A DNA stretch of 64,000 nucleotides from Phytoseiulus persimilis (GCA_037576195.1 CM075104.1:15578211-15642210); one strand, 5' to 3'. Positions 48,401-60,635 are shown, counted from the first letter of the stretch. The notes: a model not told the origin generated them from the letters alone. Numbers and translations are program-made.

Positions 48401-50272
48401 TTGTTTCGGAAGCTTTTCGCAGCAGCGGCTTCAATCGTTGGGAAAGATAACGGCGCGGGGGAAATTGCGCACGGCGATCATGATTCATTTTTTATCTCTC
48501 CTGCATCGCACAGGAATGGAACAAAGCCGACGCAGGCAGAAGAAAAGGGAAAACAGCATCAACATTAGTTTTCACAATTGCAACTATCTCTGACCGGACA
48601 AGAAGATCAGAGAGTCTGAAACAGCAGGTGAATATTGAGAGTTAGATCCTAAAGTTCCGAAGAAGCCAGAACACACGGCGAGAAGTCCGACCGGCGCGGA
48701 GAGAGAATCTCATCTCTTACGGAGCCCGCTTGAGGTTGTTGGAGTTTTTGCGAAACGCTCTTCTAACAGAAAAGGGTTAGGACGGCAACTGTGGGCGGAG
48801 GCCATACGTCTGCGACCTGAACCGGCGGAGACTTCAACTGGACGACGATAGAGTTGTTCTCAGAAGGCCGCGGGTTGGCTGCCGGTGGCGAGACGAGTCG
48901 CTCCCTTAGCACAGCCACAAAGTCCTCGGGCCGGAGGAATGGTTAGGTAGTTAGTTGGTTCTAAGGCGTTCTCTGAACCACCTTTAGTCGTAATGACGGT
49001 CTGCTCCAAATCACCGGAGAGCCTCGAAAAGATTACGTCCAGACTCGGCGACCTGACCTAGAATGGCCCACCGGAGCCTATTCTGAGAGAGGACTCGGAC
49101 CGAGGCATCAATATTATCTCCGAGCTGGTGGCACGAGTTGACGATCGTCTCTGGTCCCCCATGGAACGCGTTTCCGGATCTCTCCCAAGGGTTGAATCCT
49201 TCAAAAAATAAAGGGAAAAGAATCCGGAAAAATTTATAATTCAGGTCTCCGTTCCACTGGAAATCAGCGGCTGAATGCGGCGACGCCGGACTCGAACAGG
49301 GGTCTACGGCGATGAGAAGCTCCCGGTTCGGGACTACCCTCGATGTAGCTCGTCGCAGTCGAGCATTCAGACTGCGATCACACTCTTTCCACCATTTTCG
49401 AATTCCGAAAAATCTGGACAGAAACTGTCGAAAAACTGTAAATTATGTAAAATATATATATATATATATATGTAAAATGTCGAAAGTTATCCCATCGCGG
49501 GGGTTGCGAGTGCGATACGCTGCATTATCATGAGTGATTGATATGATGGCTGAACTACGTTTCGGACGCTGAATTTCCATAGAGGCGCCGGCAGAGCGCT
49601 CACCGGGCAGTTCAAACAAGAGAACGAAACCCAACGAACGGTTCCCGTTCCCACAGCAGAGGGCCGTCGCACTCCGTGCAGGCAGAGACTAGCCCTGCCA
49701 CCAGGTACAAGGCCTCCTCTAATGGAGGGATGAGCGACGTCAGGTGGGGACGTGAGTCGAACGGGACGAAATCGAAGAAGAACGAGCGCAACAAGTACTA
49801 GCGCACTGCCGAAACGAGCGAAACTCCTCGGAGAAATAAAGATACAGCTGGCGTTTCCGCAACTCAGCACCTCGAGATGCGGTCGTGATGATCCACTTCA
49901 GCCGTCGATGCCTGGCCCGCTCGTTTGCCGGCTTGGGAGCGGTTCGGTTGTCGTGCTCTAATTTAGATATTTAGCAGCTCACTGCCGAGTGGAGGTCTTG
50001 CATGCGGACGAGACGCCGATAAGTGTATCGAGTTCCCGGGGGGCGATCACGAGCTAACGAGTCCATCAACGACTCAATATACCGATTCGGCGGCGGAGGA
50101 AGCGGGCCATTGTGTGAGAAAAGTTCTTCTCCGCCGCGTTCTAGCTTCTGAGTTCGCCTCGGAGAAATCTGCATTCATCAAACGGAACGTGCTATTTTTC
50201 TGCGTTGAGAAGTGTAAAACATCACCAGCCGCTCTTCTGTGGCGATGACCTGTTTTGAAGAAACTCCTGCAG
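45493..50272. other. Unassigned DNA
   Basis: No recognised gene. Features are a CAG/CGG triplet tract at about 46213-46241, an isolated AATAAA at 46939-46944 (plus), a minus-strand donor-like GTAAGTC at about 48052-48058, and an AT microsatellite at 49452-49471. Confidence 0.5.
49452..49471. repeat. AT dinucleotide microsatellite
   Basis: Ten perfect AT units. Confidence 0.95.
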
Positions 50273-50433
50273 AGTTACGCCGTGGCAACTGCTGCCGTCT
50301 CCACTGCCGCGATCCCGGTCGCCGCCGCTGTCAGAGCTGTTTTGGATTCTTCAAGTAGTGTCGCTCTCTACGTCGCCCTGCTGGGCCGCGCCGAGGATAT
50401 TGAAACGCCCGCAAGGGCAGAGACTGTAATTGC
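50273..50433 (+). CDS. Candidate internal exon, unidentified
   Basis: A 161-base open stretch is bounded by an acceptor (CTCCTGCAG) and a consensus donor (GTGAGT). It reads as an Ala/Val-rich, partly hydrophobic segment (SYAVATAAVSTAAIPVAAAV...) and then ends in an acidic part. It begins in phase 0 and ends in phase 2. I found no partner exon at a realistic intron distance. It rests on splice signals and openness only. Confidence 0.2.
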
Positions 50434-52249
50434 GTGAGTCTCTGTTTAGCTGATTGGCAGCGAGTCGGAACACAAAGGAACATCTTTATGGACTCTGGCC
50501 GACCTCCCGAGACGGGTCGTTCCCGAAAGCCATCGATCTGTCAGAGCATGAGGCGAACGAGAACAGAAAGTTCGCACCGGTTCCGTGCTGCTCCAATCTG
50601 CAAGTTGGCCGAGGCTTCCGAATGGTTCTCGCGCTAGGAGCTGAAGACCGTGCAGAGAAAATAAACCTTCAAGAGGATGGAGAGTCCGGCGGATGTTGGA
50701 AGTATCTCTAGATCTGACTGTCGCCCTGCATCGAGTGAATCAGCAAAAACAACGCACGGAGTCCCATCGATATCCAGTTAGCGATGTGAATCCGCATTTC
50801 GCTCCTAGCGGGCATAGCTGGTGTCTCTGGTGAAGCGGAACCGAGCGCCGAGCTGGGAGACTGTTGGGCCAGAGGAGTATGGGACGCATCTATGTTGCTG
50901 GTCGCCCACTCGAACGAGACCGAGTCTCCCGTCGCGTTAAATAATTGCAGTCAAAAACACAAGCCAGACGACACGCATTAAGCGACGGTTGAGTCCCCCG
51001 CCGCCGTCTCTCTCCGTCCTCCATCCGTTTCCCGTTTAGTTCTCCCGAAACCGTTCGGTTGAGCTGGGATTGAACTCTATTCGCGACATCGAGACGAACT
51101 GGAGCACCATTCCGAGCAATAAGCATGATTTCTAACAGAACAACACGCTGCACGGTTTCTCAAACTTCCACTCCCGGCACTTGCGGCTCAGCTCTGGTCC
51201 ATCCTCGTGTCGACCTCCCATCAATGATTCACTCAAACACTGCTGCTTTGGGGTAATCCGAAGGTGAATTTGCAGTGAAACTTGCACTTCCATGTTCACG
51301 GCCTCCCGCCGGGCTGAAACCGGTGCTCACTGAGCTAATAAGCAGTTCGAGATTCTTCGCCGGAAGTTGTTTACCGACCGGTGGCAAGTTTCAATCATGG
51401 CTTCACGTGCTTGCTCTTCTCTTGGTTTGCTGACTCCAAACTTTGACGTCTTTTTGATGGGTTAAGTGCTCACCCATAATGGATGGCTTCATTTCTCCAT
51501 GATAATTTCAAGGGGTCTAGCGCTCAACGGCCCGTTCGGAATAAGTTGTTCGGTGTTTCCGTCCATCCAGCTCCGACCCATTCCCCTTTCTGATTCGGGC
51601 TTCCGAACGTTGCGGATCGGCTGAGTGGATTGTGGACACAATGAGATGATTCGCTCCCCGTCTCAACGATGTCAAGTCCAGCAGGGGTAACAGCAGACGA
51701 TTTGTTAGCGTTTGTGTACGCAAATCTCGATAAATTGAAGGAAATGTATCCTTCTGACAACTTCGAATGCAGGAGTCGTCTCTGTTGCACAGTTCGTTAA
51801 GATTTGGAGCTTCGCAGTTCCATATTTGGGTAGATCCTACCTAACAAGCGATCTGAAAACCCGCAACCTCCTACAGAGAATATTTCTCTGGATTCTAGGG
51901 ATGCTCGTCGAGATCGATCAAAAACCGCAGTTCGCTGAAAGGCATGTGAGATTCCAAAGAGAATATTTCCTGGAATGTGAGCTGCAAAATCAGAGATATA
52001 AATTTCAGAATCAAGATTTCAAACCCGTTGGTTGAACCGATCGAGATGTTAAATGGGGAAGAACTATCCAATAAATGTAACACGAGCTCAGACCAACCTC
52101 GGCTCCGGGGAGCTGCTCATGGCTCATCTCCTATTGAAAACTTCCCAGTGGGAATGTCTCGAGACTCACATCGGGACCGTCTCAGAGTGGGGGCCTATCG
52201 AGTAGGTCATTTCTGGGTAGGCGTGCCATCGGGGCCACTGAGCTGTCCT
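50434..52249. other. Unassigned DNA
   Basis: Short overlapping open frames only; nothing recognised. Confidence 0.55.
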
Positions 52250-52475
52250 CGAAAGAGGACGCTCATGACTAGAGCTTGGAAGTCCAGGCACTATTAATTA
52301 ATTATCATCTATCAATCCATGGATGGATAGGTTGATCAGTTATGCGTTATTGCCATGAGGCGTGATGAAGTCAGCCATCAGAGACTCATATATTCATCTC
52401 CCTAAGTGAATAGATGGGAGGTATGAAATGATGATTGCCTGAACTTCCAAGCCCCACTCGTGACTCCTCGTTCTG
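52250..52475. mobile_element. Miniature inverted-repeat element
   Basis: GCTTGGAAGTCCAGGCA (52274-52290) is matched 16 of 17 by the reverse complement of 52436-52452. The similarity continues outward on both sides for about 20 more bases (GAGGA at 52255-52259 against TCCTC at 52465-52469), mostly with transition differences. The 145-base interior is AT-rich, has a near-palindrome around CCATGG and no coding capacity. This is the form of a miniature inverted-repeat transposable element or foldback element. I could not fix a target-site duplication or a superfamily. Confidence 0.62.
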
Positions 52476-54756
52476 CTCAACAACATTCGTATCTATGATC
52501 ATGATCATCGCTTCCCAAGCAGCATTACCCCAACGAAAGGAAGTCGGTGGATCCTGTGTTCGCGACGAGGTGCTGTGTGAAAGGCACCGTCCAAATTTTC
52601 GAGGCTATATCAAACATCCAACCTTTGGAGTTCTCCGCATTTCCAGTCGAGAATGGAAGCATCAGAGGCTGATACCACGAGCCAACATAAATCGGCACGG
52701 ACAAGCGCAAGGGATCGAGAACCTGGGTGACTGGATGCTCGATCCGCAGGAGATCAACTTGAGAGTGCCCCGAAACTGTGGCTGTGAGCACGCGCTACAT
52801 ACGTTTGCTTGTGGGGCTCGGAAACAGCACCGGAGGCGCGTCAACCGGGCCTCGCTGTCAACTGGACCATGGCGTCACCTGTCGAGCGGACCGACAGGCA
52901 GCGAACTTGAAACAGGTCGGAAGATGAGCTTAGGGCTTGGGCGAGCGAGCGGAGCGATGCGAGCAGACCGACAGCCAGCGCACTCGACATTGTGTTGGGG
53001 GACTCGGTGAGATTGGGTTGAGAATCCCTGTTGCCCCTGTGGCCCGGCTGACGCCGCGGCCCGGTTGACGGGTACCCAGCAGCAACCTAACTCGTGAGGT
53101 TGAATGCTATGCCACGTTCAAGTGAGCCGGTACCAGGCAAATTTCGCCCCGAAGAAATAATCGTTGGCCGAATCTCAGAGGGCAGCTGGAACATATCTCA
53201 TGGCCTACATAACAGAAAATACAGCTGGATGGTATTCCGTCACGTGCGTGTTGGGCTCGACAGGACGACATAAACAGTTGGACGACAACTGTAATCCGAA
53301 TTTCTATCAATTTCGAGCCGACCAGGCAGCGACGGAAATGATTACGAGATTGGCCTCGAAAGACGAGTGAGAGAGAATCGAGATTTACGGATCGAAGCAT
53401 GGATCCTCGATCATTCCTCACTCCACAAACTCTTCAACGGAGGTACAGCTGCCAAGATCGAGTCACTAGGTATACTAGTGTCTGAGTTCATGGAGCAAGC
53501 TCTCCATGAGGAGATTCCCTTGATGACAGCGCTGCTGTACGTGGAACGCATCGACTGCGCAGGGTACCCTCCTCAATATCAGAAAATCGGTCGGCTCTTA
53601 AACATACGAACTGCTTAAGAAGTCGTTCATCTGCTCCGGGGAAGCTGACAGGAAAGAGGTGGGTTTGAACTAGGCAGGAGTCTATTTCGATGGAATATAT
53701 TACGATTGGCTCAAGTCTGCTAATACCTCCCCCACAGTATGCGAGCCGATAACTCGTACGGAAAATGAGTTTGGAGATGACGGATGACTGGTACAGTTCG
53801 ACGTGGAGCCATGCGCGCTCCAAAACTTGGGACGATGGCAATGAAGCGAATCGAGGTGCGACCCGTGGGCATCTGCGAGCTGCACAACTCTGCGCCGGAG
53901 CCATTGATTCTCTCCGGAAGCCTTGCTTGAGCAGCCGGAGTTTTCCCACTCTTTCAGCGCTTTCGTCGGTCTCCTGCACCCCAGCCGATTTTGTTGTATT
54001 TTTACCGATACTTCCTTGTCCAGTTTTCTGACGGCATCACTGTTATCATGACCTTACCCCTCCCGCTCATCCCCCCTGGAAATGACCTGGATACGCAATT
54101 GGGGTCACGCTCCCGCCTCAAGAAGAGGCCTGCTAGCGGTCGCTGTCCGAGGCCGAACATGTTGCGACCGGCGTTCGGGTAATCTAATCCCAAGAACATG
54201 AACCGTGGCGGGATAGATTGGCAACATGAGGTAATCTGAGGCCCAAAGTCGGTCGCAAGGCCCGCTGGGCTGGTTCGCGTTGTTCATCGGGTAGAGATGT
54301 ACGGAATCAGTGCTCAGAATAGAAGCGAGAGTCAGTGCAATAATTCGTTTCAATATGGAGGCCCTTCCAGAACGATGATGGGAGGAACAGTGTGCATGCT
54401 CCAGGAGAACTAGCTGATAACTGGAGGGTCACTGACTTTGGAAAATGTATCACTCCAGTACGGTGGGAGAGCTGATGAATAGAATGAACGAATGAAACCA
54501 CTCGAGAAGATATCTGAGCTCGTGCGTCTTTGGGATCACAGCATTTAATCTCCCGATTCTAATTCCACGAGTGCCGATTCTCTCTGAAAACATGAATCAG
54601 TCAAACGGAGTAGCCCGGCACTCGATCTCTCTCACTCTGCCTCTCGCTGTCTGGCTCGCGTGCTAGTGTTCTGCAGCTACCGTCTCTTATCATAACCAGC
54701 GGCTGTGGTAGTTTCCTCTTCCGAGAGTCGCTGCTGGCAATCCCTACGCCTTTCAG
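52476..54756. other. Unassigned DNA
   Basis: Open frames up to about 190 codons overlap on both strands without domains. Nothing recognised. Confidence 0.5.
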
Positions 54757-54802
54757 GGTGTTTTGTTCGGAAAGCTGGTGCTCTTGGATGTGAGCAGCTT
54801 CG

Positions 54803-55579
54803 ATGTGCCATGGAGCGGCGCCGGTGACATGCAGACGATCACGGACGACGGATTCATGTATCGAGAGGAACGGTAGTGTAGATCAATCTGATTGCGATCC
54901 ATCAGATCTACTTCCTCTGGAGACTTCTGGTTTCCGAGACACAGATGATCGTGCGAAGAAGCTCAATGGTGAACCACTGCGTGCGGGACGCAGGAGAAGA
55001 ACGGTCTCGGCAGCTTGCCCTTTCCAGCTTCAAATGAGGCTTGGATCGAAGAAGCTGGTATTGAATGATCAAGAAAGGGGGAACGATTTGCTGGAATATC
55101 ATCGGAGATTTGGTCTCAAATTCAATCCGCTTCCGACGAGGCTGAGTCTATCCCCCTGTCGCCCCATTCGCGAACTCATCAAGAATCTGTGGGAGTTCCC
55201 GGGGAACGTCATGACCGCTTCAAACGGGTACGAAACTACCACGAAGCATAGCTTCATCGAGTTGAGCTGTCCAAATACGGGTTTGAAACCAGCCGGGAAT
55301 ATTCTCTTCATTCTCATGAATGGTATTGAAAAATTTGGAGGGGCCAGAGCAGCGATGTTCGACTATTTTTCCCTGATCTCATTGAGCCAGCGAGTGATAT
55401 TCCGGCTTTACGCTGGTAACCTGAAATCAAGCAGATTTAATCAGCGTCTCATACAAGCCATCGTGTCGCAAACCTTCGATCAGTTCGCTCTTGTTCTGTT
55501 CTCCGGAGTTCGTCGGATAACCACCGCTGGGCTGATCTCTGCCAGCGCACTACAGCTGATAACGGACCCCAAGATTTGA
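54803..55579 (+). CDS. Unidentified open reading frame, probably coding
   Basis: An ATG-started frame of 258 codons is long for this base composition. Codon use after about residue 50 looks ordered rather than Arg/Ser-biased. The C-terminal half is Phe/Leu/Ile-rich (for example ILFILMNGIEKF and FDYFSLISLSQRVIFRLYAG), suggesting buried or membrane-associated helices but no clear transmembrane span. No signal peptide or known motif was found, so I name no function. The start is uncertain. An alternative splice-bounded frame (acceptor CCTTTCAG at 54756, stop at 54876) overlaps its first 25 codons in a different frame, so the true exon may begin downstream. No overlapping minus-strand frame exceeds 83 codons. 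Confidence 0.38.
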   Translation: MCHGAAPVTCRRSRTTDSCIERNGSVDQSDCDPSDLLPLETSGFRDTDDRAKKLNGEPLRAGRRRRTVSAACPFQLQMRLGSKKLVLNDQERGNDLLEYHRRFGLKFNPLPTRLSLSPCRPIRELIKNLWEFPGNVMTASNGYETTTKHSFIELSCPNTGLKPAGNILFILMNGIEKFGGARAAMFDYFSLISLSQRVIFRLYAGNLKSSRFNQRLIQAIVSQTFDQFALVLFSGVRRITTAGLISASALQLITDPKI

Positions 55580-56782
55580 ACACCTGTGCTGGCGACGATG
55601 GAGATATGGGTATCACTACGAAGAAAATATGGTTAGCCAAACTCCGGCCGTGAGCCATGGCGGCGACCTTTGGCTCACGTTCGGGCCGCGGAGCCACGAT
55701 CCTATCGCCGCAGTACGAGAGGACTCGGCTCAGCTTCGGAATCGGAAGACGAAAATGAAAGGATCGAGAGAGACTGAGCTGAAGATATTTCCGGAGCTGG
55801 CACCAAAATAGTCAGGGTACTGAACGTGGAATGCATCGAGGCAGCGTGACGGGATCGGATCCGCGGGTCGCGGTACCGCCCGAAAGACACGAGACCCTTC
55901 TCCTCGGACCTTTCTCGCCCTTTTGATAGCTCGGATAGGATTAGATATCCGAGAGAAATCGAGTGAGCCCTTGAATCCGTTGAAGCTCCCGTCGAATCTG
56001 AATTGATCCGCCAACTCAGCTCACACGGCTCTCCGTAAGCGCTATTGTGTGTCTGATTTCATTGGACAAATTCATTCGACGAGTTATCCCGCTGAACCTC
56101 TGGGATCAGCAGGAAGGAAGCTCGAGTTTCGTTGACTCTCTCGCCGTTCCCTCTCTCGACCGACGCTTTCGACTCTCGAGACGGCGATCGCGGCCGTAAG
56201 GCAGCGTCGACGCAAGAAATGTTTTCTCTTCATGCGCCGTTTCTCTTGGAATCGAATCTGCTGGCATCTGGCAGAGCGTGGGCACGCATGGGACGCCAAC
56301 GATATTGACGTGTTTATCGTTCTCTGAAAGATTGAGGCTTTTGTTGTTTTCCAACGATTCGCCGAATTCGCCATCAGCGTTGACAGCGTAGTTGTGCCCC
56401 GGGAGCGTTGTCAACATCGGGACACTCATCGGCACCGGCGTCATCCTGCGTCTTAATCACGGAACCGCAGCCAAGAACCTCCTCAGTTGGCTGCTCTCGA
56501 CACCAGGGGGCGCAACCCCATCACAGCTGTCAGAACCCTCCTCGAAGCTCACGGGCGGCTCGAGGAAGATCGCTGATTTCGTTGTGGTCGCGTGCGACAC
56601 CCGATGCCGACGAGAAGCTCGAGAATCGATCACGAGGTTGAACCCCGGCGTTCTTTCTGAGTTGCACCGTGCCGCGTTATTCATTCTTCTTCAATGCTGT
56701 GATTCTCACGTCCCTACGTTTCGAAGCAATACGAACTTGGGAAAGAAGAGTAGATACTCTGACAAACTCGGCGTCGCGAGCC
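55580..56782. other. Unassigned DNA with conflicting open frames
   Basis: Both strands are open in register from about 56106 to 56835. One plus frame runs 147 codons to 56835. The minus strand has two frames in the same phase separated by one TGA at about 56456. Third positions are GC-rich in both readings because they coincide. I cannot say which strand, if either, is coding. Confidence 0.4.
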
Positions 56783-56859
56783 ATGGCGGATTCCTTCCGA
56801 AAATTCACCCGGGACGCCTCGAAGCTCTCCAGTGATTGCATGAACTTCATCAGAGATCG
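56783..56859 (+). CDS. Candidate first coding exon, possibly of a BAR-domain (endophilin-B-like) protein
   Basis: An ATG in excellent context (GCCATGG) opens a frame of 25 codons plus two bases, ending at a consensus donor (CG|GTGAGT). The peptide starts MADSFRKFTRDASKLSSDC and continues MNFIRDR. This basic-amphipathic pattern (RKF..DA...S....F..) resembles the N-terminal helix 0 of endophilin-B type BAR proteins, which bend membranes. The match covers about 21 positions with few identities, so it is weak. I found no second exon in the remaining 7 kb, so the gene would have a long first intron or the call is wrong. A plus-strand frame in another phase overlaps it to 56835. Confidence 0.33.
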
Positions 56860-58598
56860 GTGAGTTGAAATATTTGAATCGGGTGTAAGCGCACCACACT
56901 ATCCGCCACGCGGATGTTCTGACGAGGTTCCGAACCAGACGGTGCTGCCAAGAAGACATGAGTTTGAGCTGATGTTTCATTTGTTAGGATTCTGTGTATA
57001 TGTAGCGCCGCGCCGTTCGCACGGAGGATAGAGAGCGAACAATCCGGGAAATCTTTCTCTCACGGATGAGCGTTTCGGCTCTCGGCTTTACGGAGGAGGC
57101 AGATTTTCTGAGATTTTGCGTGATCTTCTGCGGGGGCTGATGAGGAGGGCGTCTTTCGTGAGCGAGCCGCTGCTCCCGCCCGACCCTGGCAGAATTAATT
57201 CGTCGGTGAACCTTCTGAGCTTCTGAACGAGTTTCAAGCGTGGAATCAATGAGCTACCCTGAATACGAATTTAATTCCTCATTATGGTACCTCCTCCTGA
57301 GGCTGCCATGAATCTTCCTCGTCGTGTTCTTTGCCTCCGGAAATTGAGGAAAATCAACTCTGAATGGAGGAGAAGCTGGACTACGTTTATCATATTCACA
57401 CTTGCTAAAGACCTTCGTGTTTAGGCCTACGGTTCTCATTTTCCCGATCTTTTCCACCACTGAGACAGTTCCGAGAGCACATGATTGAGACGAGCTCCAA
57501 CATTGAGCCTGTAGAACGATCGCGATGGAACACGGCAAAGGTATCGGATAAAGAATCGGAAACCACAGAATCAGCGCTAGGTTCCGTGGAGCGAAGCCAG
57601 GGTGCTGAGGAAGGTAATTATTAGCAGGAACACCAGCAATCGTGAAGATACGGGAGATTGCAAACTTGGAGCTGAGTGGGCCTCCGCACAAATAGGATGC
57701 CATGCTGACACCACTTCCTGCTAAGACTCATTCAAGAAGCCTTGATTGCGAGGTCCTCAAGTTGGCTCCCAGCATTCAGTTTCGCTTCCGATTCCGACGC
57801 TATCGATCGGCTCAAGGGACGAATGTGCAAAGCCGTATGGCGAAATGAGTGGAGCACATTCCTGTTTCGGAGAAACACAATCGTTGTCTCGAACGAGGGA
57901 TGAGCACATCGAGATGAGACAACGGAACTCCTTGTCTGTCTGTTTGTTTGTTTGATCGGTTCTCAGCAGAGATAGAGGATGAGAATCGTTTGCCGATGAG
58001 GGAAGAATCATGAGCGAGAGTTGCCGTGATGGAGAAAAATCATCAAATGCTCGGAGGGCGCCTTTGCTCAGTCGGGGGGCGGAATAAATATTCTGCGCTG
58101 AGTGAACCAACGAACTCTGTTATGATGGGAATGCGATTGATCCCTGCTCCTGCCCGTTGAAGTTTCAGGTCAAGGTTTTTTGTGATTCGTCTACTTTGTG
58201 CCGCGATTCAGTTTCGACCGTGTCGATGCGAACCCTGTCACACGATGAAGTTCTGGTTATCGATGAGGGAACGTTCCAATCTGGCTGATGAATCAGTTCA
58301 GCGAGCGCTAAATAACGATCCGGATCGATTCCACGCCATGATCTCAGTGTACACAAGGTGTGAGGCTTCGTGAGTTACACGGTACGCTAGTCGCTCGTGC
58401 CTCAATGTCTTCAAAGTCATTACCATGGTCATCGCACCCCGAGCCGACACTGTTGGTATGACGGTCAACCGGAGCGTGTTGAATTCTGAATTGCGATGAA
58501 CTTGAGGTGAGCTCATACGATTGCACTCGAGGACGTGAGCTGGCACAGTTTCTGATGGCATCGGCTCAGACAGCGAGATCGACAACACGCTGAGTGAA
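56860..58598. other. Unassigned DNA (intron of the preceding candidate, if real)
   Basis: Nothing recognised. A splice-like open segment at about 58261-58359 (acidic peptide ADESVQRALNNDPDRFHAMI, then a weak GTGTGA donor) was noted but is not supported otherwise. Confidence 0.45.
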
Positions 58599-59015
58599 AT
58601 GATGCGAGTCAATGAGTCGTTAATTTTCTCTGAAGGGTTGGAAAAAGTGTCAAGCCTCGCCGCTGCGGGAGTGAGGGAATGTTCATGCTTGGATCGGGAA
58701 TCGCGAGCCTGGTTCTCAAACGGTGCGCTCCCAAATCAGGCACTCAAAGAGCGACCAACTTGGCAAAGTCACCGTTGCCGTTTGGGGGAAATGGTACCTA
58801 GCCCTGGCACCCCACTGGAGAGCTCATTGGTACTGGTGATCGGTAAAACAGCGGTGCCAGAGGAGTGCTCCTCAGACATTTACCTTGGCAACCATGACAA
58901 CAATGATGAGAGCGACTCGAAGGAATTGACGCCTGGTTCTATGACCCGGCGGCGCGATGTTATACCTAAAGTCGGCATGACTGTGGTACAACACGCAAAT
59001 CCGCGTTCAGCATGA
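58599..59015 (+). CDS. Unidentified open frame, possibly coding
   Basis: A 138-codon ATG-started frame uses a balanced codon set. It has a Ser/Glu-rich middle and a segment SSDIYLGNHDNNDESDSKEL followed by a basic stretch and VGMTVVQHANPR. The last part loosely recalls the integrase C-terminal region of BEL/Pao retrotransposons, but no other domain of such an element is adjacent, so I do not call it that. No membrane segment or signal peptide. The start is the first of two tandem ATGs. Confidence 0.27.
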   Translation: MMRVNESLIFSEGLEKVSSLAAAGVRECSCLDRESRAWFSNGALPNQALKERPTWQSHRCRLGEMVPSPGTPLESSLVLVIGKTAVPEECSSDIYLGNHDNNDESDSKELTPGSMTRRRDVIPKVGMTVVQHANPRSA

Positions 59016-60635
59016 GTAGCGGGTGAACCGCTCTGCTCAACTCGTCGGTCACCGAAATTAGTTGGAGCTGGTTACGGCGGATTGACAATCGGGCGAGCGA
59101 AAGCGAAATCGTGAAGGATCACAATGGAACGGAAGGGGAGGGCCCAACAGACTGGAACAAGTGGTGAATTGCGGTTACCAGTTGATCGGAGCCGTTTGCT
59201 GAAGTCACCGATGCTTTCAATGTGGGCGCTGTCTTCAGAAGTTATCTTCCTCACAGCGGCAGAGACAGAAGGTGATGCTCATCTCTCACTTAAACACAAT
59301 CAGAAGTCTGCACGGGAACCCCTCCAGAGAACATCAAGTGCGCTATTGATCTGAGAAGCTTTGTGTCGACGGATTTCTCCTTCGTGGGTGAGTTCAACTC
59401 CTTCAAAAGAGCCAGCTATGACTCTGCACACGTTGATCGTGCCTTTTCCGGATGTCTGGTATCTAGATTCGATCCCCTGGAGGATGTGGAGGACCGGGAG
59501 AACAGCTGCGTTGGATAATTGTTAACAATGCTCTCGAAAAAGAGAACCAGTCTCGAGCTGCATCACCACTCATGTTCGGCCCAGACGAGAAACTTAGTTC
59601 AGAATCCTGTTCTGGACAGCACCAAGACCAAAAGGCCGCTGGAAAGCAACAAATCACTCAGACTCCGAAGCGCCACCGGCGGAAAGAAATCGCGACATCA
59701 ATACATGCGTAACATTGGCACCGCTTCGGGGAGCCTCCATGAAAAATCTGTCCCACTCCTCCCTGGAGATGCATCCAGTTCAGGGGTGGACAAAGTTCTT
59801 GAGGATTTCCTCAGATGAAACTGTTTCAAGGCATATGCCTTCTCGGCTCCTGTCGGTCTTAAGACTGGAGGCGATCCTGATCGATTCTCGGATCGGGACC
59901 CTCGAGAGGATAAACTCCTGCATAGAAAGAAGGGATGCCTTACTCGGACGCGTGTCCTCGGAGATGGAAAGGAGCGCACCTTTAATATTCTGCGAGTGGA
60001 TATCTCTTTCCGCCTGGGTCCCTGCTTCTGGTTCGGATGCCGGTTGCGAGATAGTTCTGTGAGGTGGGATTATTTTCGCTGGACGCAGTTTCCAGACCGG
60101 GTATCAATCGGTTCAGTCGACTCCGGCAGGAAGCCACCATGCCTATAAGCTTCTCAGCTAGCTCCTCTTTGCGCGCATATCTCTGGCTCCCGATAAAAGA
60201 CGAGAGTCTCAAAGTCCGCCTCCCCTGTACATGGGTCTCAAGGGCCCACAAAATATTCTCGAAGAGTCATTCTTCTTTGATGACGAGCATTTATTGGAGC
60301 CGATGTCGCAATCGCACCCTGTTCATCATTGCTTCGAACATGGCGAAACTTCAAAACCTGTTTGTTGACCTTTGAGTGAGACCGATTCAGAGCCGGAACG
60401 GGAATCTCGCTCCGCGACGAAGTGCTATTGATGAGTTATCATTTTAATTTCTGAGATTGTAAGTAAGCAGACACTTCAAGGTTGAATAGCCTTATTCAGA
60501 TAGAGCGTGCCACGGAACGGCCGAATGCCTGTCTGCTGCTCGCCCGCACGCTCGCACGCCCGCCCGCTTGCCGAGCGACTGACGGTCTGTCTGACGGACT
60601 GACAGAGAGGTGGCCAACCTTAACTGCGTCTTCAG
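59016..60635. other. Unassigned DNA with open minus-strand frames
   Basis: On the minus strand, about 60095-59783 is open and reads like coding sequence (for example RDIHSQNIKGALLSISEDT, then EEILKNFVHP). It is stopped by one TGA (59780-59782) and is open again for about 40 codons. A second minus frame (about 60266-59982) overlaps its start. I recognise no family. An old pseudogene or chance openness are both possible. Confidence 0.4.

Noticed and set aside
50434..50460. A 27-base GT..AG segment that would join two open stretches in phase
   Set aside because: Too short for a spliceosomal intron in an animal; the other intron seen here is over 100 bases.
51748..51758. Plus-strand GTATCCTTCT, resembling a U12 donor
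   Set aside because: No convincing branch site or exon follows; single words of this size occur by chance.
56392..56835. A 147-codon plus-strand frame overlapping the candidate BAR first exon
   Set aside because: No ATG at its start, and the minus strand is almost equally open in the same register, so strand and coding status cannot be decided.
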